Shown in pieces: positions 11,408 through 20,962 of a stretch of 64,000 nt of DNA. The notes below the pieces were generated by a model, which saw nothing but the letters and a program-made list of their open reading frames with translations, was not told where the DNA came from and made no database searches. The position numbers and the translations under genes are program-made. The stretch comes from Rhodobacteraceae bacterium LNNU 3342 (GTDB lineage Bacteria > Pseudomonadota > Alphaproteobacteria > Rhodobacterales > Rhodobacteraceae). Positions within the stretch are counted from its first letter, which is position 1. Every line of letters begins with the position of its first letter. The stretch covers positions 186,001-250,000 of the forward strand of contig VUAW01000003.1 of the NCBI GenBank assembly GCA_008711135.1. The letters are read 5' to 3'.

Positions 11408-12787
11408 TCAGGCCTCAAGCAGGCGGCGCAGAAGCTGAAGATCCTCGGCGATCTGGTGGTCGCTGGTGATCAGCTCCTCCACCTTCTTGACGCCGTGCAT
11501 GATCGTGGTGTGATCCCGCCCACCGAAACGGCGGCCGATTTCAGGCAGGCTGCGCGAGGTCAGCTGCTTGGCCAGGTACATGGCGATCTGCCGAGGCCGG
11601 GCGATGGTCCGCAGCCGCTTGGGCCCGATCAGATCCGACAGGCGGATGTTGTAATGTTCCGCCACCTTTCGCTGGATTTCCTCAACGGTGACCTTGCGGT
11701 CCGAAGCGCGGAGGATGTCGGCCAGACAATCCTGTGCCAGATCCAGCGTAATTTCCCGACCGACCAGTGAGGCAAAGGCGAAGAGCCGCGTCAGAGCCCC
11801 TTCCAGCACACGCACGTTGGTGGTGATCCGATGCGCAAGAAATTCCAGCACGCCGGGCGCCAGTTGCAGCCCCTGGTACTGCTGCCGATAGGCTTCGGCC
11901 TTTTGCTGAAGGATGCCAAGGCGAAGTTCATAGTCGGTCGGATGCAAGTCCACCACCAGCCCGCATTGCAGGCGCGACTTGATCCGTTCCTCCAGGTCCT
12001 TGATCTCGCCCGGGGCGCGGTCGGCGGAAATGACGATCTGCTTGTTCTGATCCACCAGAGCGTTGAAGGTGTGGAAAAATTCCTCTTGCGTGCTGTCCTT
12101 GCCGGCGATGAACTGGACGTCATCCACCATCAGCACGTCCACCGAACGGAACAGCTCCTTGAAGTTCATGATCTGCTTGTCGCGCAGCGCCTGCACGAAG
12201 CGGTACATGAACTGTTCTGCCGACAGGTAAAGCACCCGCATCTCCGGGCTGCGGATGTGCAATTCGTGCGCGATGGCGTGCATGAGGTGGGTCTTGCCCA
12301 GCCCTACCCCGCCGTAAAGGAACAGCGGGTTGAAGGTGGCAGGCCCGCCTTCGGCCACGCGGCGGGCAGCGGCATGGGCCAGTTCGTTCGGCTTGCCGAC
12401 CACGAAGCTGTCAAAGGTAAAACGGGTGTCCAGCGGCGCGCCCGGAAGCTCTTCGCCGGCGGCCGCGCGTGCGGGCGCCGCTGCGAGCCGTTCGCCGGTG
12501 GGTCTTTCGCTGGCAGGCCTCTCCGGGGCGGGCGCGGCCCGCGTGGCCGAGGCCACCGCGAATTCCACGCGTTCCACCGGCATCCCGGCTGCGGTCAGTT
12601 GATAGCGGATCTGGTCGGCGAAATTGCGCGCCACCCAGTCGCCGATGAAATTCGTGGGCGCCTCAAAGCGGGCCACCCCATCCGCGCAGCCCGAATAGGC
12701 CAGCGGTTCGATCCAGGTCACGAAGTTGTTCTTGCCGACTGTCTTGAGAAGTTCTTCACGTGCCTGTGCCCAGCTTTCGTCTCGCAT
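11408..12787 (-). CDS. dnaA: Chromosomal replication initiator DnaA
   Basis: 459 residues from the ATG at 12787 (MRDESWAQAREELLKTVGK). A much longer open frame continues upstream but encodes Cys/Arg-rich sequence unlike DnaA. Domain I is at residues 1-75, followed by a Pro/Ala/Arg-rich linker. Walker A is GGVGLGKTHLMHAI, Walker B is VLMVDDVQFIAGKD, and the arginine finger region is EERIKSRLQCGL. The C-terminal DNA-binding signature is FGGRDHTTIMHGVKKVEEL. The ribosome-binding site is weak (GGCGGTAAGAAC before ATG). DnaA unwinds the chromosome origin and also acts as a transcription factor. Confidence 0.97.
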   Translation of the reverse strand: MRDESWAQAREELLKTVGKNNFVTWIEPLAYSGCADGVARFEAPTNFIGDWVARNFADQIRYQLTAAGMPVERVEFAVASATRAAPAPERPASERPTGERLAAAPARAAAGEELPGAPLDTRFTFDSFVVGKPNELAHAAARRVAEGGPATFNPLFLYGGVGLGKTHLMHAIAHELHIRSPEMRVLYLSAEQFMYRFVQALRDKQIMNFKELFRSVDVLMVDDVQFIAGKDSTQEEFFHTFNALVDQNKQIVISADRAPGEIKDLEERIKSRLQCGLVVDLHPTDYELRLGILQQKAEAYRQQYQGLQLAPGVLEFLAHRITTNVRVLEGALTRLFAFASLVGREITLDLAQDCLADILRASDRKVTVEEIQRKVAEHYNIRLSDLIGPKRLRTIARPRQIAMYLAKQLTSRSLPEIGRRFGGRDHTTIMHGVKKVEELITSDHQIAEDLQLLRRLLEA

Positions 12788-13313
12788 GTTCTTACCGCCA
12801 TTTGCCTCATCGTCCCGGCTTTGGCGCACACAAACACACAAGATGCCGCCGCAGGAACCGCCAATGGATCCCAGCGTCTTGGCAGCGAAACAGAAACCGG
12901 CCCGGCAGTTATCAACTGCAGGTTCCCGTGCACCCTCTGGCAGATCGCAACATTGCGGCAGCCGGGTGTGGCAGCACCCGTGCATTGTTGCGCCCCGGCA
13001 GAGGGCGTCTGTTCCGGACCGGTCGGCGCGCAGCCAGTGTCCTGTGCTGCGCCGCAGGTTCAGGTCTTGCAAAGCCCCACTTTGCCGTTCCTGCGTCCTG
13101 CGCAACGTCGTCGGCTGCATATGCATGCAGACCGGCGCCGCGCCGACCGATGTCCCCCCAAGACGATGTGAATCGCCCTATGACGCTAGCTTGAGCCTGC
13201 AGGGGGCTGCAACAGAACTATCAGCTTGACTCAGAGATGACGAAACCGAATCCGGAACACCGTTGGAAAAAGAACACGGGTGCATTTTTTCGTTCTTTTT
13301 CAGGAGCAAAAGC
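12788..13313. other. Non-coding dnaA-rpsT intergenic region
   Basis: About 525 bases with no gene I can support. It contains the dnaA promoter and leader, the palindrome GCAGTTATCAACTGC (12905-12919), whose core TTATCAACT resembles a DnaA box with two mismatches, and a perfect AT-rich inverted repeat GAAAAAGAAC...GTTCTTTTTC (13266-13275 and 13292-13301). A replication origin is possible here but not shown; in some alphaproteobacteria the origin is next to hemE instead. Open frames running through it are continuations of frames antisense to dnaA. Confidence 0.55.
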
Positions 13314-13338
13314 AAAAAGGCGCGCCGAATGGCGCGCC
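13314..13338 (-). terminator. Rho-independent terminator of rpsT
   Basis: Stem GGCGCGCC / GGCGCGCC (each arm itself a palindrome) with loop ATTC on the minus strand, followed by TTTTTGC. It lies 26 bases past the rpsT stop. Confidence 0.85.
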
Positions 13339-13364
13339 CCTTGCAAAGGTCGTTTGAAGCCTTG

Positions 13365-13634
13365 TCAGGCAGCCGCCAGCGCCTTCACGCGGGACGACAG
13401 GCGCGACATCTTGCGCGCGACCGTGTTCTTGTGAAGCACGCCTTTGGTCACGCCACGCGCCAGTTCGGGCTGTGCCGCACGCAGGGCCTCGGCCGCGGTT
13501 TCCTGATTGCCAGAGGCAAGCGCCTCTTCGACTTTGCGCAGGAAGGTGCGGATCCGCGAACGGCGCGCCTTGTTGACGGCATAGCGCCGCTCGTTCTGGC
13601 GTGCGCGCTTCTTGGATTGGGGCGTATTGGCCAT
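13365..13634 (-). CDS. rpsT: 30S ribosomal protein S20
   Basis: 89 residues from the ATG at 13634 ([17 protein letters not shown]), a typical bacterial S20 start; length fits the family (85-90). Lys/Arg-rich helices with [16 protein letters not shown], and [15 protein letters not shown] near the C-terminus. It is a primary 16S rRNA binding protein. It has its own terminator downstream, and its upstream region holds two consecutive hairpins (13672-13704). S20 upstream of dnaA is conserved in Rhodobacterales. Confidence 0.97.
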   Translation of the reverse strand: MANTPQSKKRARQNERRYAVNKARRSRIRTFLRKVEEALASGNQETAAEALRAAQPELARGVTKGVLHKNTVARKMSRLSSRVKALAAA

Positions 13635-13671
13635 GTATCGTTTTCCGCTTCGGGTTCGGGTAAATTCTGAA

Positions 13672-13704
13672 GTCGCGTCTCTACGCGCGACTCGGGTCCG
13701 AGTC
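13672..13704 (-). terminator. Tandem hairpins between the enoyl-CoA hydratase gene and rpsT
   Basis: Two adjacent inverted repeats: GACTCGG/CCGAGTC (13689-13704, loop of 2, or 4 when the end pair is opened) and GTCGCG/CGCGAC (13672-13691), which share three bases and so are mutually exclusive at their edges. They begin 26 bases past the hydratase stop. They could end that transcript or be a structured rpsT leader. There is no T run. Confidence 0.45.
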
Positions 13705-13729
13705 AACCATTTCCTTCGGGTTTTCCGGC

Positions 13730-14506
13730 TCAGCGGTCGCGGAACTGTGGCTCGCGCTTTTCAAGGAAGGCTTCCATCCCCTCTTTCTGGTCCTCGGTCG
13801 AAAACAGCGCGTGGAACAGCCGGCGCTCGAACAGGATCCCCTCGCGCAGGGGCGTCTCATAGCTGCGGTTCACAGCCTCCTTCACGGCCATCACCGTCAG
13901 AGCCGATTTTTCGGCGATCTTCTGCGCCACGGCCATAGCCTCGTCCATCAGCTTCTTGGCGGGAACGACCCGGCTCACCAGGCCCGCGCGCTCGGCCTCG
14001 GCGGCGTCCATGAAGCGGCCGGTCAGGTGCATGTCCATGCTTTTCGACTTGCCGACAAGCCGGGTCAGGCGCTGCGTCCCGCCGATGCCCGCCATGACGC
14101 CAAGGTTGATCTCCGGCTGCCCGAACTTGGCTGTGTCAGACGCGATGATGAAGTCGCACATCATCGCAAGTTCGCAGCCGCCGCCCAGGGCATATCCGGA
14201 TACGGCGGCGATGATCGGCTTGCGCACGCGCTGGATCGCATCGACATCCGTGCCGAAAAGATCGCCGGTATAGGCATCGACGAAGGTCTTGCTGGCCATC
14301 TCCTTGATGTCCGCCCCGGCCGCGAAGGCCTTTTCCGATCCGGTCAGGACGATGCAGCGCACCCGCTCGTTCGCGTCGGCCACCTTCAGCGCTGCCGCGA
14401 GTTCCGACAGCAGGCGCGAGTTCAACGCGTTCAGCGCCTCGGGCCGGTTGAGCCGGATCAGGGCGACGTGGTCGGTAATCTCGACGATCAGCGTCTCGTA
14501 GGCCAT
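13730..14506 (-). CDS. Enoyl-CoA hydratase
   Basis: 258 residues, the usual crotonase length. Oxyanion-hole motifs are [11 protein letters not shown] (residues 60-70) and [15 protein letters not shown] (about residues 105-119). The two catalytic acids expected of a true hydratase are present in GGCE and in the following [20 protein letters not shown] (Glu of QPEI). It hydrates trans-2-enoyl-CoA in fatty-acid beta-oxidation or related degradation. It stands alone between mutM and rpsT, a position also seen in other Rhodobacterales as I recall. Confidence 0.93.
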   Translation of the reverse strand: MAYETLIVEITDHVALIRLNRPEALNALNSRLLSELAAALKVADANERVRCIVLTGSEKAFAAGADIKEMASKTFVDAYTGDLFGTDVDAIQRVRKPIIAAVSGYALGGGCELAMMCDFIIASDTAKFGQPEINLGVMAGIGGTQRLTRLVGKSKSMDMHLTGRFMDAAEAERAGLVSRVVPAKKLMDEAMAVAQKIAEKSALTVMAVKEAVNRSYETPLREGILFERRLFHALFSTEDQKEGMEAFLEKREPQFRDR

Positions 14507-14568
14507 GGGGCACCTTCTGTTGCCGTTGTCAGGGGCGACTCAATAGCACCCGACCCCTCTGGATCAAG

Positions 14569-15420
14569 CTATCTTTGGCACTCGGGGCAGTGGAAGGTCG
14601 ACCGCCCAGACTGCACCATTCGCTGGATCGTGCCGGTGCAGCCGGGGGTAGGACAGGCTTCGCCCTCGCGGCCATAGGCGCGGAAACGGTGCTGGAAATA
14701 GCCCAAGTCGCCATCTGCCTGCCGGTAGTCGCGCAGCGAGGACCCTCCGGCCTCGATCGCCTCGGCCAGCACGTCGCGCACCAAGGGAACAAGTTGCGCC
14801 ACCTGTTGCGGCGCGACCGCACCCGCAGGCTGTGAAGGGGAAATTCCGGCGCGGTGCAGCACCTCGCAGACATAGATGTTGCCCAGACCCGCCACGATCC
14901 GCTGGTCCAGGAGCGCGGCCTTGATCGGCATCTTCCGGCCCGAAAGCCGCGCCACAAGGTAATCCTCGTTGAAGTCGTTGCCGAAGGGTTCCGGTCCCAG
15001 CCCCGCCAGAAGGGGATGCCGGTCGATGGCCTCGGTCGCGCAGAGATCCATCGCCCCGAAGCGGCGGGCGTCGTTGAAGGTGACGCGGGGTCCCCGCGCC
15101 ATGTCCAGCACGACGTGGTCATGCTTTGCCGGTGCAGGATGATCGTGGTGGAACTGGCCGACCTGGGCGCCCGAAATTAGCATCCTTCCCGACATGCCCA
15201 GGTGGACCAGCAGCGTTTCCTCCGTCGAAAGATCACCAAGGATGTACTTCGACCGCCGCCGCAGCCGTTCCACTCGCGCGCCTTCCAGCCGGGCCGCCAT
15301 GCGGTCAGGCAGCGGCCAGCGCAGGTCGGGCCGGCGGATGTCGGCCTTGCGGATCACGTCGCCCTCCATCACCGGCAAAAGGCCGCGGCGGACGGTTTCG
15401 ACCTCGGGCAGTTCTGGCAT
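14569..15420 (-). CDS. mutM: Formamidopyrimidine-DNA glycosylase (Fpg/MutM)
   Basis: 283 residues from the ATG at 15420, giving the invariant N-terminus [14 protein letters not shown] whose Pro2 is the Schiff-base nucleophile and Glu3 the general acid. The Lys of HLGMSGRM region, the helix-two-turn-helix ([20 protein letters not shown]) and the C-terminal zinc finger (Cys-x4-Cys...Cys-x2-Cys, ending HCPECQR) are all present. It removes 8-oxoguanine from DNA. It is divergent from ubiE with 108 bases between them. Confidence 0.97.
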   Translation of the reverse strand: MPELPEVETVRRGLLPVMEGDVIRKADIRRPDLRWPLPDRMAARLEGARVERLRRRSKYILGDLSTEETLLVHLGMSGRMLISGAQVGQFHHDHPAPAKHDHVVLDMARGPRVTFNDARRFGAMDLCATEAIDRHPLLAGLGPEPFGNDFNEDYLVARLSGRKMPIKAALLDQRIVAGLGNIYVCEVLHRAGISPSQPAGAVAPQQVAQLVPLVRDVLAEAIEAGGSSLRDYRQADGDLGYFQHRFRAYGREGEACPTPGCTGTIQRMVQSGRSTFHCPECQR

Positions 15421-15528
15421 CGGCTCCTCTGACGGTTGGCCCTGACGCTTGGGCATGACGCGGGGCCGCATTGTATCGCCCCGCAGGCGCTCTATAAGAA
15501 GGGGAGGCTGAAAGGACGGCAAGACCCC

Positions 15529-16293
15529 ATGACCGACAACCTGGCGCAGGACGCGCAAGCAACGACCCATTTCGGTTTCCGCACCGTGGACGAAGGCGAA
15601 AAGGCGGGCATGGTGCACGGGGTCTTTACCCGCGTCGCATCGCGCTATGACGTCATGAACGACCTGATGTCGGGCGGCGTGCACAGGCTGTGGAAGGACG
15701 CGATGATGGACTGGCTGGCGCCACGGTCCGGCCAGCGCCTTCTGGATGTGGCGGGCGGCACCGGCGACATCGCCTTCCGCTTCCTGAAACGTGCCCCCGG
15801 TGCCTCGGCGATGGTGCTGGACCTGACGGAATCCATGCTGCTGCAGGGCCGCCAGCGGGCCGAGGCTGAACAGACCGCCGACCGGCTGGACTGGGTGGTG
15901 GGCGACGCGATGGCGCTGCCTTTCGCAGACAACAGCTTTGATGTCTACACGATCTCGTTCGGGATCCGGAACGTGACCCGGGTGCAAAAGGCGCTGGATG
16001 AGGCGTTCCGGGTGCTGCGCCCCGGTGGCCGACTGATGGTGCTGGAATTCAGCCAGTTGCCGAACCCGGCGCTTCAATGGGCCTATGACCGCTATTCCTT
16101 CAACGTCATTCCCGTCATGGGCCAGATCGTCGCGAACGACCGCGACAGCTATCAGTACCTGGTGGAGTCGATCCGGAAGTTCCCCGACCAGGAGACATTT
16201 GCCGCAATGATCCGCAAGGCCGGGTTCGAACAGGTCAAGTACCGCAACCTGACGATGGGCGTCGCGGCGCTGCATTCGGGCTGGAAGCTCTGA
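15529..16293 (+). CDS. ubiE: Demethylmenaquinone/2-methoxy-6-polyprenyl-benzoquinol methylase UbiE
   Basis: 254 residues from the ATG at 15529 ([17 protein letters not shown]); upstream in-frame codons are non-coding in style. SAM-binding motif I is [16 protein letters not shown], and the family signatures are [18 protein letters not shown] and [20 protein letters not shown]. It carries out the C-methylation step in ubiquinone synthesis. Its stop overlaps the ubiB start by one base. Confidence 0.97.
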   Translation: MTDNLAQDAQATTHFGFRTVDEGEKAGMVHGVFTRVASRYDVMNDLMSGGVHRLWKDAMMDWLAPRSGQRLLDVAGGTGDIAFRFLKRAPGASAMVLDLTESMLLQGRQRAEAEQTADRLDWVVGDAMALPFADNSFDVYTISFGIRNVTRVQKALDEAFRVLRPGGRLMVLEFSQLPNPALQWAYDRYSFNVIPVMGQIVANDRDSYQYLVESIRKFPDQETFAAMIRKAGFEQVKYRNLTMGVAALHSGWKL

Positions 16294-17825
16294 TGCGCGG
16301 ACCTCACAATATCTGGCGGCTGATCCGGACCGGCGCGACGCTGGAAAAATCAGGGGCCATGGGCGCAGTGCTGGAGGCATTTCGCGCCCCGCCACGGCTG
16401 CGGCTGGTCGCCCGCATCCTGGGCTGGCCGTTCAAATGGGCGGGGCTCGACGGTGACCCGACCCTGCCGCCGCTGACCCGGGCGCTGACGGCGCTGGGCC
16501 CGGCCTACATCAAGTTCGGCCAGATCCTGTCCACGCGGCCTGATGTTGTGGGTGATGAACTGGCGCTACAGTTGCGGTTCCTTCAGGACCGCCTGCCGCC
16601 CTTCCCCACCGCCACCGCGCGGATGATGATCGAGGACGAGCTGGAGATCAGCGTCGACACGCTGTTCTCGGAATTCTCCGAACCCGTGGCGGCGGCCTCC
16701 ATTGCGCAGGTCCATCAGGCGCGGCTGGCGGAGACTGGGGAAAAGGTCGCCGTCAAGGTCCTGCGGCCGGGAATCCTGCGCGCCTTCCGTAAGGATATCG
16801 ACGCGTTCTACTTTGCAGCCTCGATGATCGAATGGCTCTCACCCTCCTCGCGCCGGCTGCGGCCCACGGATGTGATCCGCCATTTCGAAGGCGTGGTGAT
16901 GGGCGAACTTGACCTCCGGCTCGAAGCCGCAGCCGCGGCGGAATTTGCCTCCAACACGGCAGGGGACGAGGCGTTCCAGGTGCCCAGCGCCAACTGGTTC
17001 CTGTCCGGCCGGCAGGTGCTGACGATGGGTTGGGCCGAAGGCGTGCCACTGGGCGATAACGACGCGCTGGATGCGGCGGGGCACGACCGCACGCAGCTTG
17101 CCGCGCGGGTCCTGCAACTGTTCCTGCGCCACGCCCTGCGCGACGGCTATTTCCACGCTGATATGCATCAGGGCAACCTCAAGGTCGCCGCGAACGGCGA
17201 TATCATCGCGCTCGACTTCGGGATCATGGGGCGGATCGACGAGTACACCCGCCGTGTCTATGCCGAGATTCTGTATGGCTTCATCCGCAAAGATTATCGC
17301 CGCGTGGCCGAGGTGCATTTCGAGGCCGGATATGTGCCGCCCGATCGGGACGTGGATGAATTCGCCCGGGCCCTGCGCTCGGTAGGGGAGCCGATCTTCG
17401 GCATGGACGCGACGCGAATCTCGATGGCGCGGCTGCTGAACTACTTGTTCGAGGTGACAGAGCGCTTCGGGATGGAGACGCGGACGGAACTTATCCTGCT
17501 GCAACGGACAATGGTGGTTGTTGAAGGCGTGGCGCGCTCTCTCAACCCTCATATCAACATCTGGGAAGTCTCTCGTCCCGAGGTCGAAGGTTACATCCGC
17601 GGCCACATCGGCCCGCAGGCCGTTCTGCGCGACCTGCGGGAAACCGGCCGGGTTCTGGCCCGCTTCGGTCCCCGCCTGCCCCAACTGGTGGAGGCGTCGC
17701 TGCGGCGGCAGCTTCACCAGCCGGTCGTTCCTGTTGTGATCGAGCGGCGGCGCAGCAACCTGACTTGGATGGTGGCCGGTTCGGCGCTTACGGCGCTGGG
17801 GGTTTGGATCGGGACGATTCTGTAA
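16293..17825 (+). CDS. ubiB: Ubiquinone biosynthesis atypical kinase UbiB
   Basis: 510 residues, starting within the ubiE stop (TGATG). The KxGQ motif unique to UbiB/ADCK proteins appears in [16 protein letters not shown], the Ala-rich nucleotide loop as [11 protein letters not shown], the lysine as VAVKVLRPG, the catalytic region as FHADMHQGN and the metal motif as DFGIMGRID. Two membrane helices lie at the C-terminus (about residues 483-508). It supports assembly of the ubiquinone-synthesis complex. Its last 38 bases overlap a convergent gene. Confidence 0.97.
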   Translation: MRGPHNIWRLIRTGATLEKSGAMGAVLEAFRAPPRLRLVARILGWPFKWAGLDGDPTLPPLTRALTALGPAYIKFGQILSTRPDVVGDELALQLRFLQDRLPPFPTATARMMIEDELEISVDTLFSEFSEPVAAASIAQVHQARLAETGEKVAVKVLRPGILRAFRKDIDAFYFAASMIEWLSPSSRRLRPTDVIRHFEGVVMGELDLRLEAAAAAEFASNTAGDEAFQVPSANWFLSGRQVLTMGWAEGVPLGDNDALDAAGHDRTQLAARVLQLFLRHALRDGYFHADMHQGNLKVAANGDIIALDFGIMGRIDEYTRRVYAEILYGFIRKDYRRVAEVHFEAGYVPPDRDVDEFARALRSVGEPIFGMDATRISMARLLNYLFEVTERFGMETRTELILLQRTMVVVEGVARSLNPHINIWEVSRPEVEGYIRGHIGPQAVLRDLRETGRVLARFGPRLPQLVEASLRRQLHQPVVPVVIERRRSNLTWMVAGSALTALGVWIGTIL

Positions 17826-18627
17826 GGGCCGCAAGCTCCAGCCCCAGCGCGGTGGCATAGTCGGCGTGCCCGCGGTGGGCGCGCCACAGGCAATGCGCTG
17901 CGATCCGCCAGTGCAGCATCGGCCGCAGGTGCGGCAGCCGTGCCAAGGTCTCCTTATGCGGATAGGCGGCAAGGAAGGCGGCTTCCTCCCCTATGCTCAA
18001 CGGTGCGCCGCGATAGAGGAACTGCATCGCCGGTGACAGGAAGGTGACCATATCCTCGCACGGGTCGCCCAGCGCCGGACATTGCCAGTCGATGAGGCGA
18101 AGCGTCCCGTTATCGACGATGATGTTGCCCGGCACCGGGTCGCGATGCACAAGTGCGACCGGCGATGAAACCGCCGAGGCCTGTGGGCGCAGGGCGCGCA
18201 ACTGGTCAGCCTCAGGGCCGGTACATCCGGCGAGGATATCCTCATCCCAAGCCTGAATGATCTGTGGAAGCCGGGGTGGTGGCAGCGCGTGCAGCCGGCC
18301 CAGCAGTTCCGCAACAGGTGCTGGGTTCTGTCGCCAAGGCGTCCCCGGCAAATGTTCGTAGATGAGGCAAGGCCCTGCCGAGGTCATCAGAAGCCGCGCC
18401 CCTTCGGGAGCAATCCCGGTGCCCTCCAGCGCCTGCAGCACCGTGAGTTCCGTGTGGGGATCGTTCGCATACAGTGGACTGTGGCCTTCGCGGGCGTAAA
18501 GCTTGACCACGAGGTCCCGATTCCCGTCCCGCACCCGCCAAAGCTGATTGACGCGCCCGCCCTCCAGCGGCTGCCACTGGCCGCTGGCGTGCCGCTGCAA
18601 TTCCAGAGGAGGATCACGCATCATCAC
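17788..18627 (-). CDS. Phosphotransferase of the choline/aminoglycoside kinase family
   Basis: 279 residues. The Brenner motif VHRDPVPGNIIVDN holds the catalytic Asp and the Asn, and LIDWQ holds the metal-binding Asp; the nucleotide Lys is in LVVKLYARE. The overall pattern resembles choline kinase-like (LicA) and thiamine kinase-like enzymes more than drug-modifying ones. The substrate is unknown. An ATG three or six bases further in is possible because the protein begins MMM. The gene is convergent with ubiB and overlaps its 3' end by 38 bases, so both transcripts can run into each other. Confidence 0.8.
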   Translation of the reverse strand: MMMRDPPLELQRHASGQWQPLEGGRVNQLWRVRDGNRDLVVKLYAREGHSPLYANDPHTELTVLQALEGTGIAPEGARLLMTSAGPCLIYEHLPGTPWRQNPAPVAELLGRLHALPPPRLPQIIQAWDEDILAGCTGPEADQLRALRPQASAVSSPVALVHRDPVPGNIIVDNGTLRLIDWQCPALGDPCEDMVTFLSPAMQFLYRGAPLSIGEEAAFLAAYPHKETLARLPHLRPMLHWRIAAHCLWRAHRGHADYATALGLELAALTESSRSKPPAP

Positions 18628-18666
18628 GCGATCCTATCCCAAGCCGTGGGGGCCGAAAAGCCGGCC

Positions 18667-19326
18667 TCACCCCGGCTGGCGCAACCCCGAAACCCTGTCG
18701 GCAGGAACCCTGCCGCCCCCCTGAAGCACAAGCATCACCTGCCCGCCTTCCGCCCGTGTTTCCACCACACGCGAATAGGTGAGGACCGGATCTGTCGAAA
18801 GGAACTTGTCGCCCTCGTGGCTGATCAGTTCAAAGCTGTAGTGACCTGCAGGCAAAGGCGTTCCCGCCTCGGAAAACCCCGCCCATTGGATCGGATCGCC
18901 CGACAGTGGAATATCCCGCCGCTCGACCTCGGTCCCCATCGCGTTGCGGACGACAAGCGTGGCTCGGTCCGCGGCATCCGGGATCTCCGGGGCCAAGGTG
19001 ATGGGGTCGCCGCCGAAATAGGCTGGCACCGGCGCCCGCACCTCCATCCCGACCCATCCGGCAAACTGCGACAGGCCCAGCATGCCAATCTGGGACGACA
19101 TCCCCGACAGAAGCTGATTCGTCTGCACCTGCTGTTCCACACCGGAAAAGGTCGCAAGCTGCACGGCGAAATCCGATGCCTCCATCGGGTTCAGCGGGTC
19201 CTGGTTCTGCATCTGTACCGTAAGCATCTTCAAAAACGTTTCGAAATCCGAAGAAACGGCGGCGGTCGGTCGCGCATAGCCAGTCGCGGCAGCCGAGGCA
19301 GATGCGGTGGTTGCGGTCACATCCAT
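18667..19326 (-). CDS. flgD: Flagellar hook capping protein FlgD
   Basis: 219 residues from the ATG at 19326, with AAAGGAT upstream. The FlgD N-terminal signature is FETFLKMLTVQMQNQDPLNP followed by MEASDFAVQLATFSGVEQQV. The C-terminal half has an Ig-like FlgD domain (VVRNAMGTEVERRDIPLSG) and a Tudor-like part. FlgD caps the growing hook and is discarded afterwards. It lies 11 bases after fliK, the hook-length ruler, and the two form a small minus-strand operon. Confidence 0.93.
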   Translation of the reverse strand: MDVTATTASASAAATGYARPTAAVSSDFETFLKMLTVQMQNQDPLNPMEASDFAVQLATFSGVEQQVQTNQLLSGMSSQIGMLGLSQFAGWVGMEVRAPVPAYFGGDPITLAPEIPDAADRATLVVRNAMGTEVERRDIPLSGDPIQWAGFSEAGTPLPAGHYSFELISHEGDKFLSTDPVLTYSRVVETRAEGGQVMLVLQGGGRVPADRVSGLRQPG

Positions 19327-19337
19327 GGTGGATCCTT

Positions 19338-20558
19338 TCAAAGTCTGAGGTCGAGGCCCGATTCGCCCAAGCCTGCCGTCGGCAACCGTGGCGCGTCCGG
19401 AAGAGCGATCACCGGCACCGCCGGTGCCGCGTTGGGCGCTGCCTGATCGCGCAGGGCCGGTTGCTGTTGTTGCTGCTGGCCAAACTGGAACGACACCGAG
19501 CCGTAGCCAATGTTGCGGAACTCTTGCGCCAGAAGCTCGATGTTGCGGCGGAAGAGGTCGAGCGTCTCCGGACGCTCCGCCTGCACAAGAACCACGACCT
19601 CTCCCTGCCCGCTGACAAGTCGCAATCGCACGCTGCCCAGTTCCTCGGGCGAGAGGCGAAGTTCGACCTGTCCGTCCCCGCTTGCATGCAGCGCCTGTGC
19701 CACCTGTTCGGCCACCGGGCGCGGCAGGATGATCGGCGCGGTCGCTTCGATCCGGGCTGGGGCGTTGAACGTGACCTTTTCGGTCACCACCATGGAACCC
19801 AGATCCGGCTGCGGAGCCGGTGCCAGAGGCTCGGCCTTCTGCAGAGGCGCTTCAGCTGGGGACGCATCTACCTGTGGTGTAGGAATGGGACGCTCCGATG
19901 GGGGCTGCCGCGCCTCTGGTGCTGGGTGTTCCGGCCCACCAAGGCGCACGAGCGTGCTCATTGCTGGCGGTTCAGTGGCGAGGGAAGGGCGAGTCTGCGG
20001 CTTGCTGACGGCTACGGCACCAACGCGCGGCAGGTCCTCGGCAGGTTCAGCCTCAAGCTGGGAATCAGAGGCAGGCGTGGCAACAAGCTCAGCGCCCGGG
20101 CCAGGAATGGCAGCACCGGGGATCAAGGGATGCAAGTCAGCAGAGTTAAAAGCCGCGCGAAACGAGGCGGGCAGATCGGCAAGAGTTACAAACACAGCGT
20201 TCGCTGGCAGCGCTGGCGGCTCTACGACCACGGGTTCAACCCCCTCTCCAGATCCTTGTGGGTCTGGCGCAGGGGGGGCTGAAGGATCAGCTTTGGCCAT
20301 CTTGGTGGAAGGTGGGGCTGTTTCCCGCGCAAGCGCCAAGGGCGGCTCCGCGGCCAGGGGATCGTCCTTCGGCGCCTCCTTCGCGGTTTCCACTTCAGGT
20401 GCTTCGGCCGTCTCCATTGCCTCTGGCGTAGCCATCGCTGCCATGATCCACGTGAAACGGTCAGGATCGGCCGCGGGTATCGCCTGCCCCTGCACATGTG
20501 CCCCCGGCTGGGGAGGCACCGATAAACTGGATGGAACGGGTGCTGGCATCTGGATCAT
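19338..20558 (-). CDS. fliK: Flagellar hook-length control protein FliK
   Basis: 406 residues from the ATG at 20558 (GAGGAAAA upstream). Residues 1-290 are low-complexity, rich in Pro, Ala and Glu. The C-terminal flagellar-hook domain is clear: VELRLSPEELGSVRLRLVSG, then ETLDLFRRNIELLAQEFRN and VSFQFGQQQQQQ. FliK measures hook length and switches the export specificity through FlhB. The Gln run is coded by repeated cag/caa codons. It is divergent from the flgJ-like gene. Confidence 0.88.
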   Translation of the reverse strand: MIQMPAPVPSSLSVPPQPGAHVQGQAIPAADPDRFTWIMAAMATPEAMETAEAPEVETAKEAPKDDPLAAEPPLALARETAPPSTKMAKADPSAPPAPDPQGSGEGVEPVVVEPPALPANAVFVTLADLPASFRAAFNSADLHPLIPGAAIPGPGAELVATPASDSQLEAEPAEDLPRVGAVAVSKPQTRPSLATEPPAMSTLVRLGGPEHPAPEARQPPSERPIPTPQVDASPAEAPLQKAEPLAPAPQPDLGSMVVTEKVTFNAPARIEATAPIILPRPVAEQVAQALHASGDGQVELRLSPEELGSVRLRLVSGQGEVVVLVQAERPETLDLFRRNIELLAQEFRNIGYGSVSFQFGQQQQQQPALRDQAAPNAAPAVPVIALPDAPRLPTAGLGESGLDLRL

Positions 20559-20602
20559 CGGGATTTTCCTCGTCTGCTGCCGGCGATCCTGACCGCAGAT
20601 GA

Positions 20603-20617
20603 TTACCGATCCTTTAC
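20603..20617. promoter_or_regulatory. CtrA-like site between divergent fliK and flgJ
   Basis: TTAC-N7-TTAC, six of eight core positions of the CtrA motif with the exact 7-base spacing, in the 104-base divergent region. Its flanks (ACCGATCCTT) also resemble the fliL/fliF site (ACCGATTCTT). Match by eye only. Confidence 0.35.
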
Positions 20618-20662
20618 TACATGCCCGGACAATGGCCCGAACTTGCAAAACCAAGAGGGACC

Positions 20663-20962
20663 ATGACTGGGATCACGCCGAATCTTTCCGTTCCGCCGCG
20701 CCACCCCCCGCCCCGGAACGAGGCTGCGCTGCGTGAGGTAACGCGTGCGCTTGAAGCATCATTCCTGGCCGAGATGCTGCGCAGCGCCGGGCTTGGAAAG
20801 ACGCCGGAAAGCTTTGGCGGCGGCGCGGGCGAGGATCAGTTCTCCTCGCTCCTCGTTCAGGCCCAAGCCGAGGAGATGGTGAAACGCGGGGGAATTGGTC
20901 TTGCCGAGACCCTTTTCCACGCCTTGAAGGAGCAGATGGATGATCAGATTCCGGCGCGCTGA
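20663..20962 (+). CDS. flgJ: Rod-binding protein (FlgJ N-terminal domain only)
   Basis: 99 residues from the ATG at 20663, preceded by AAGAGGGACC. The rod-binding domain signature is LEASFLAEMLRSAGL followed by FSSLLVQAQAEEMVKRGGIG and LAETLFHAL. The C-terminal muramidase domain of enteric FlgJ is absent, as is usual in alphaproteobacteria. The cell-wall-opening task is then done by a separate lytic transglycosylase, a candidate for which is at 34320. It is co-directional with a flgN-like gene and fliC. Confidence 0.85.
   Translation: MTGITPNLSVPPRHPPPRNEAALREVTRALEASFLAEMLRSAGLGKTPESFGGGAGEDQFSSLLVQAQAEEMVKRGGIGLAETLFHALKEQMDDQIPAR

Noticed and set aside
12788-13126. 113-codon N-terminal extension of DnaA
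   Set aside because: Encodes Cys/Arg-rich sequence foreign to DnaA; the ATG at 12787 gives the canonical N-terminus.
11831-13171. 446-codon plus-strand frame opposite dnaA
   Set aside because: Antisense to dnaA, no start signal, no recognisable domain; a by-product of high GC.
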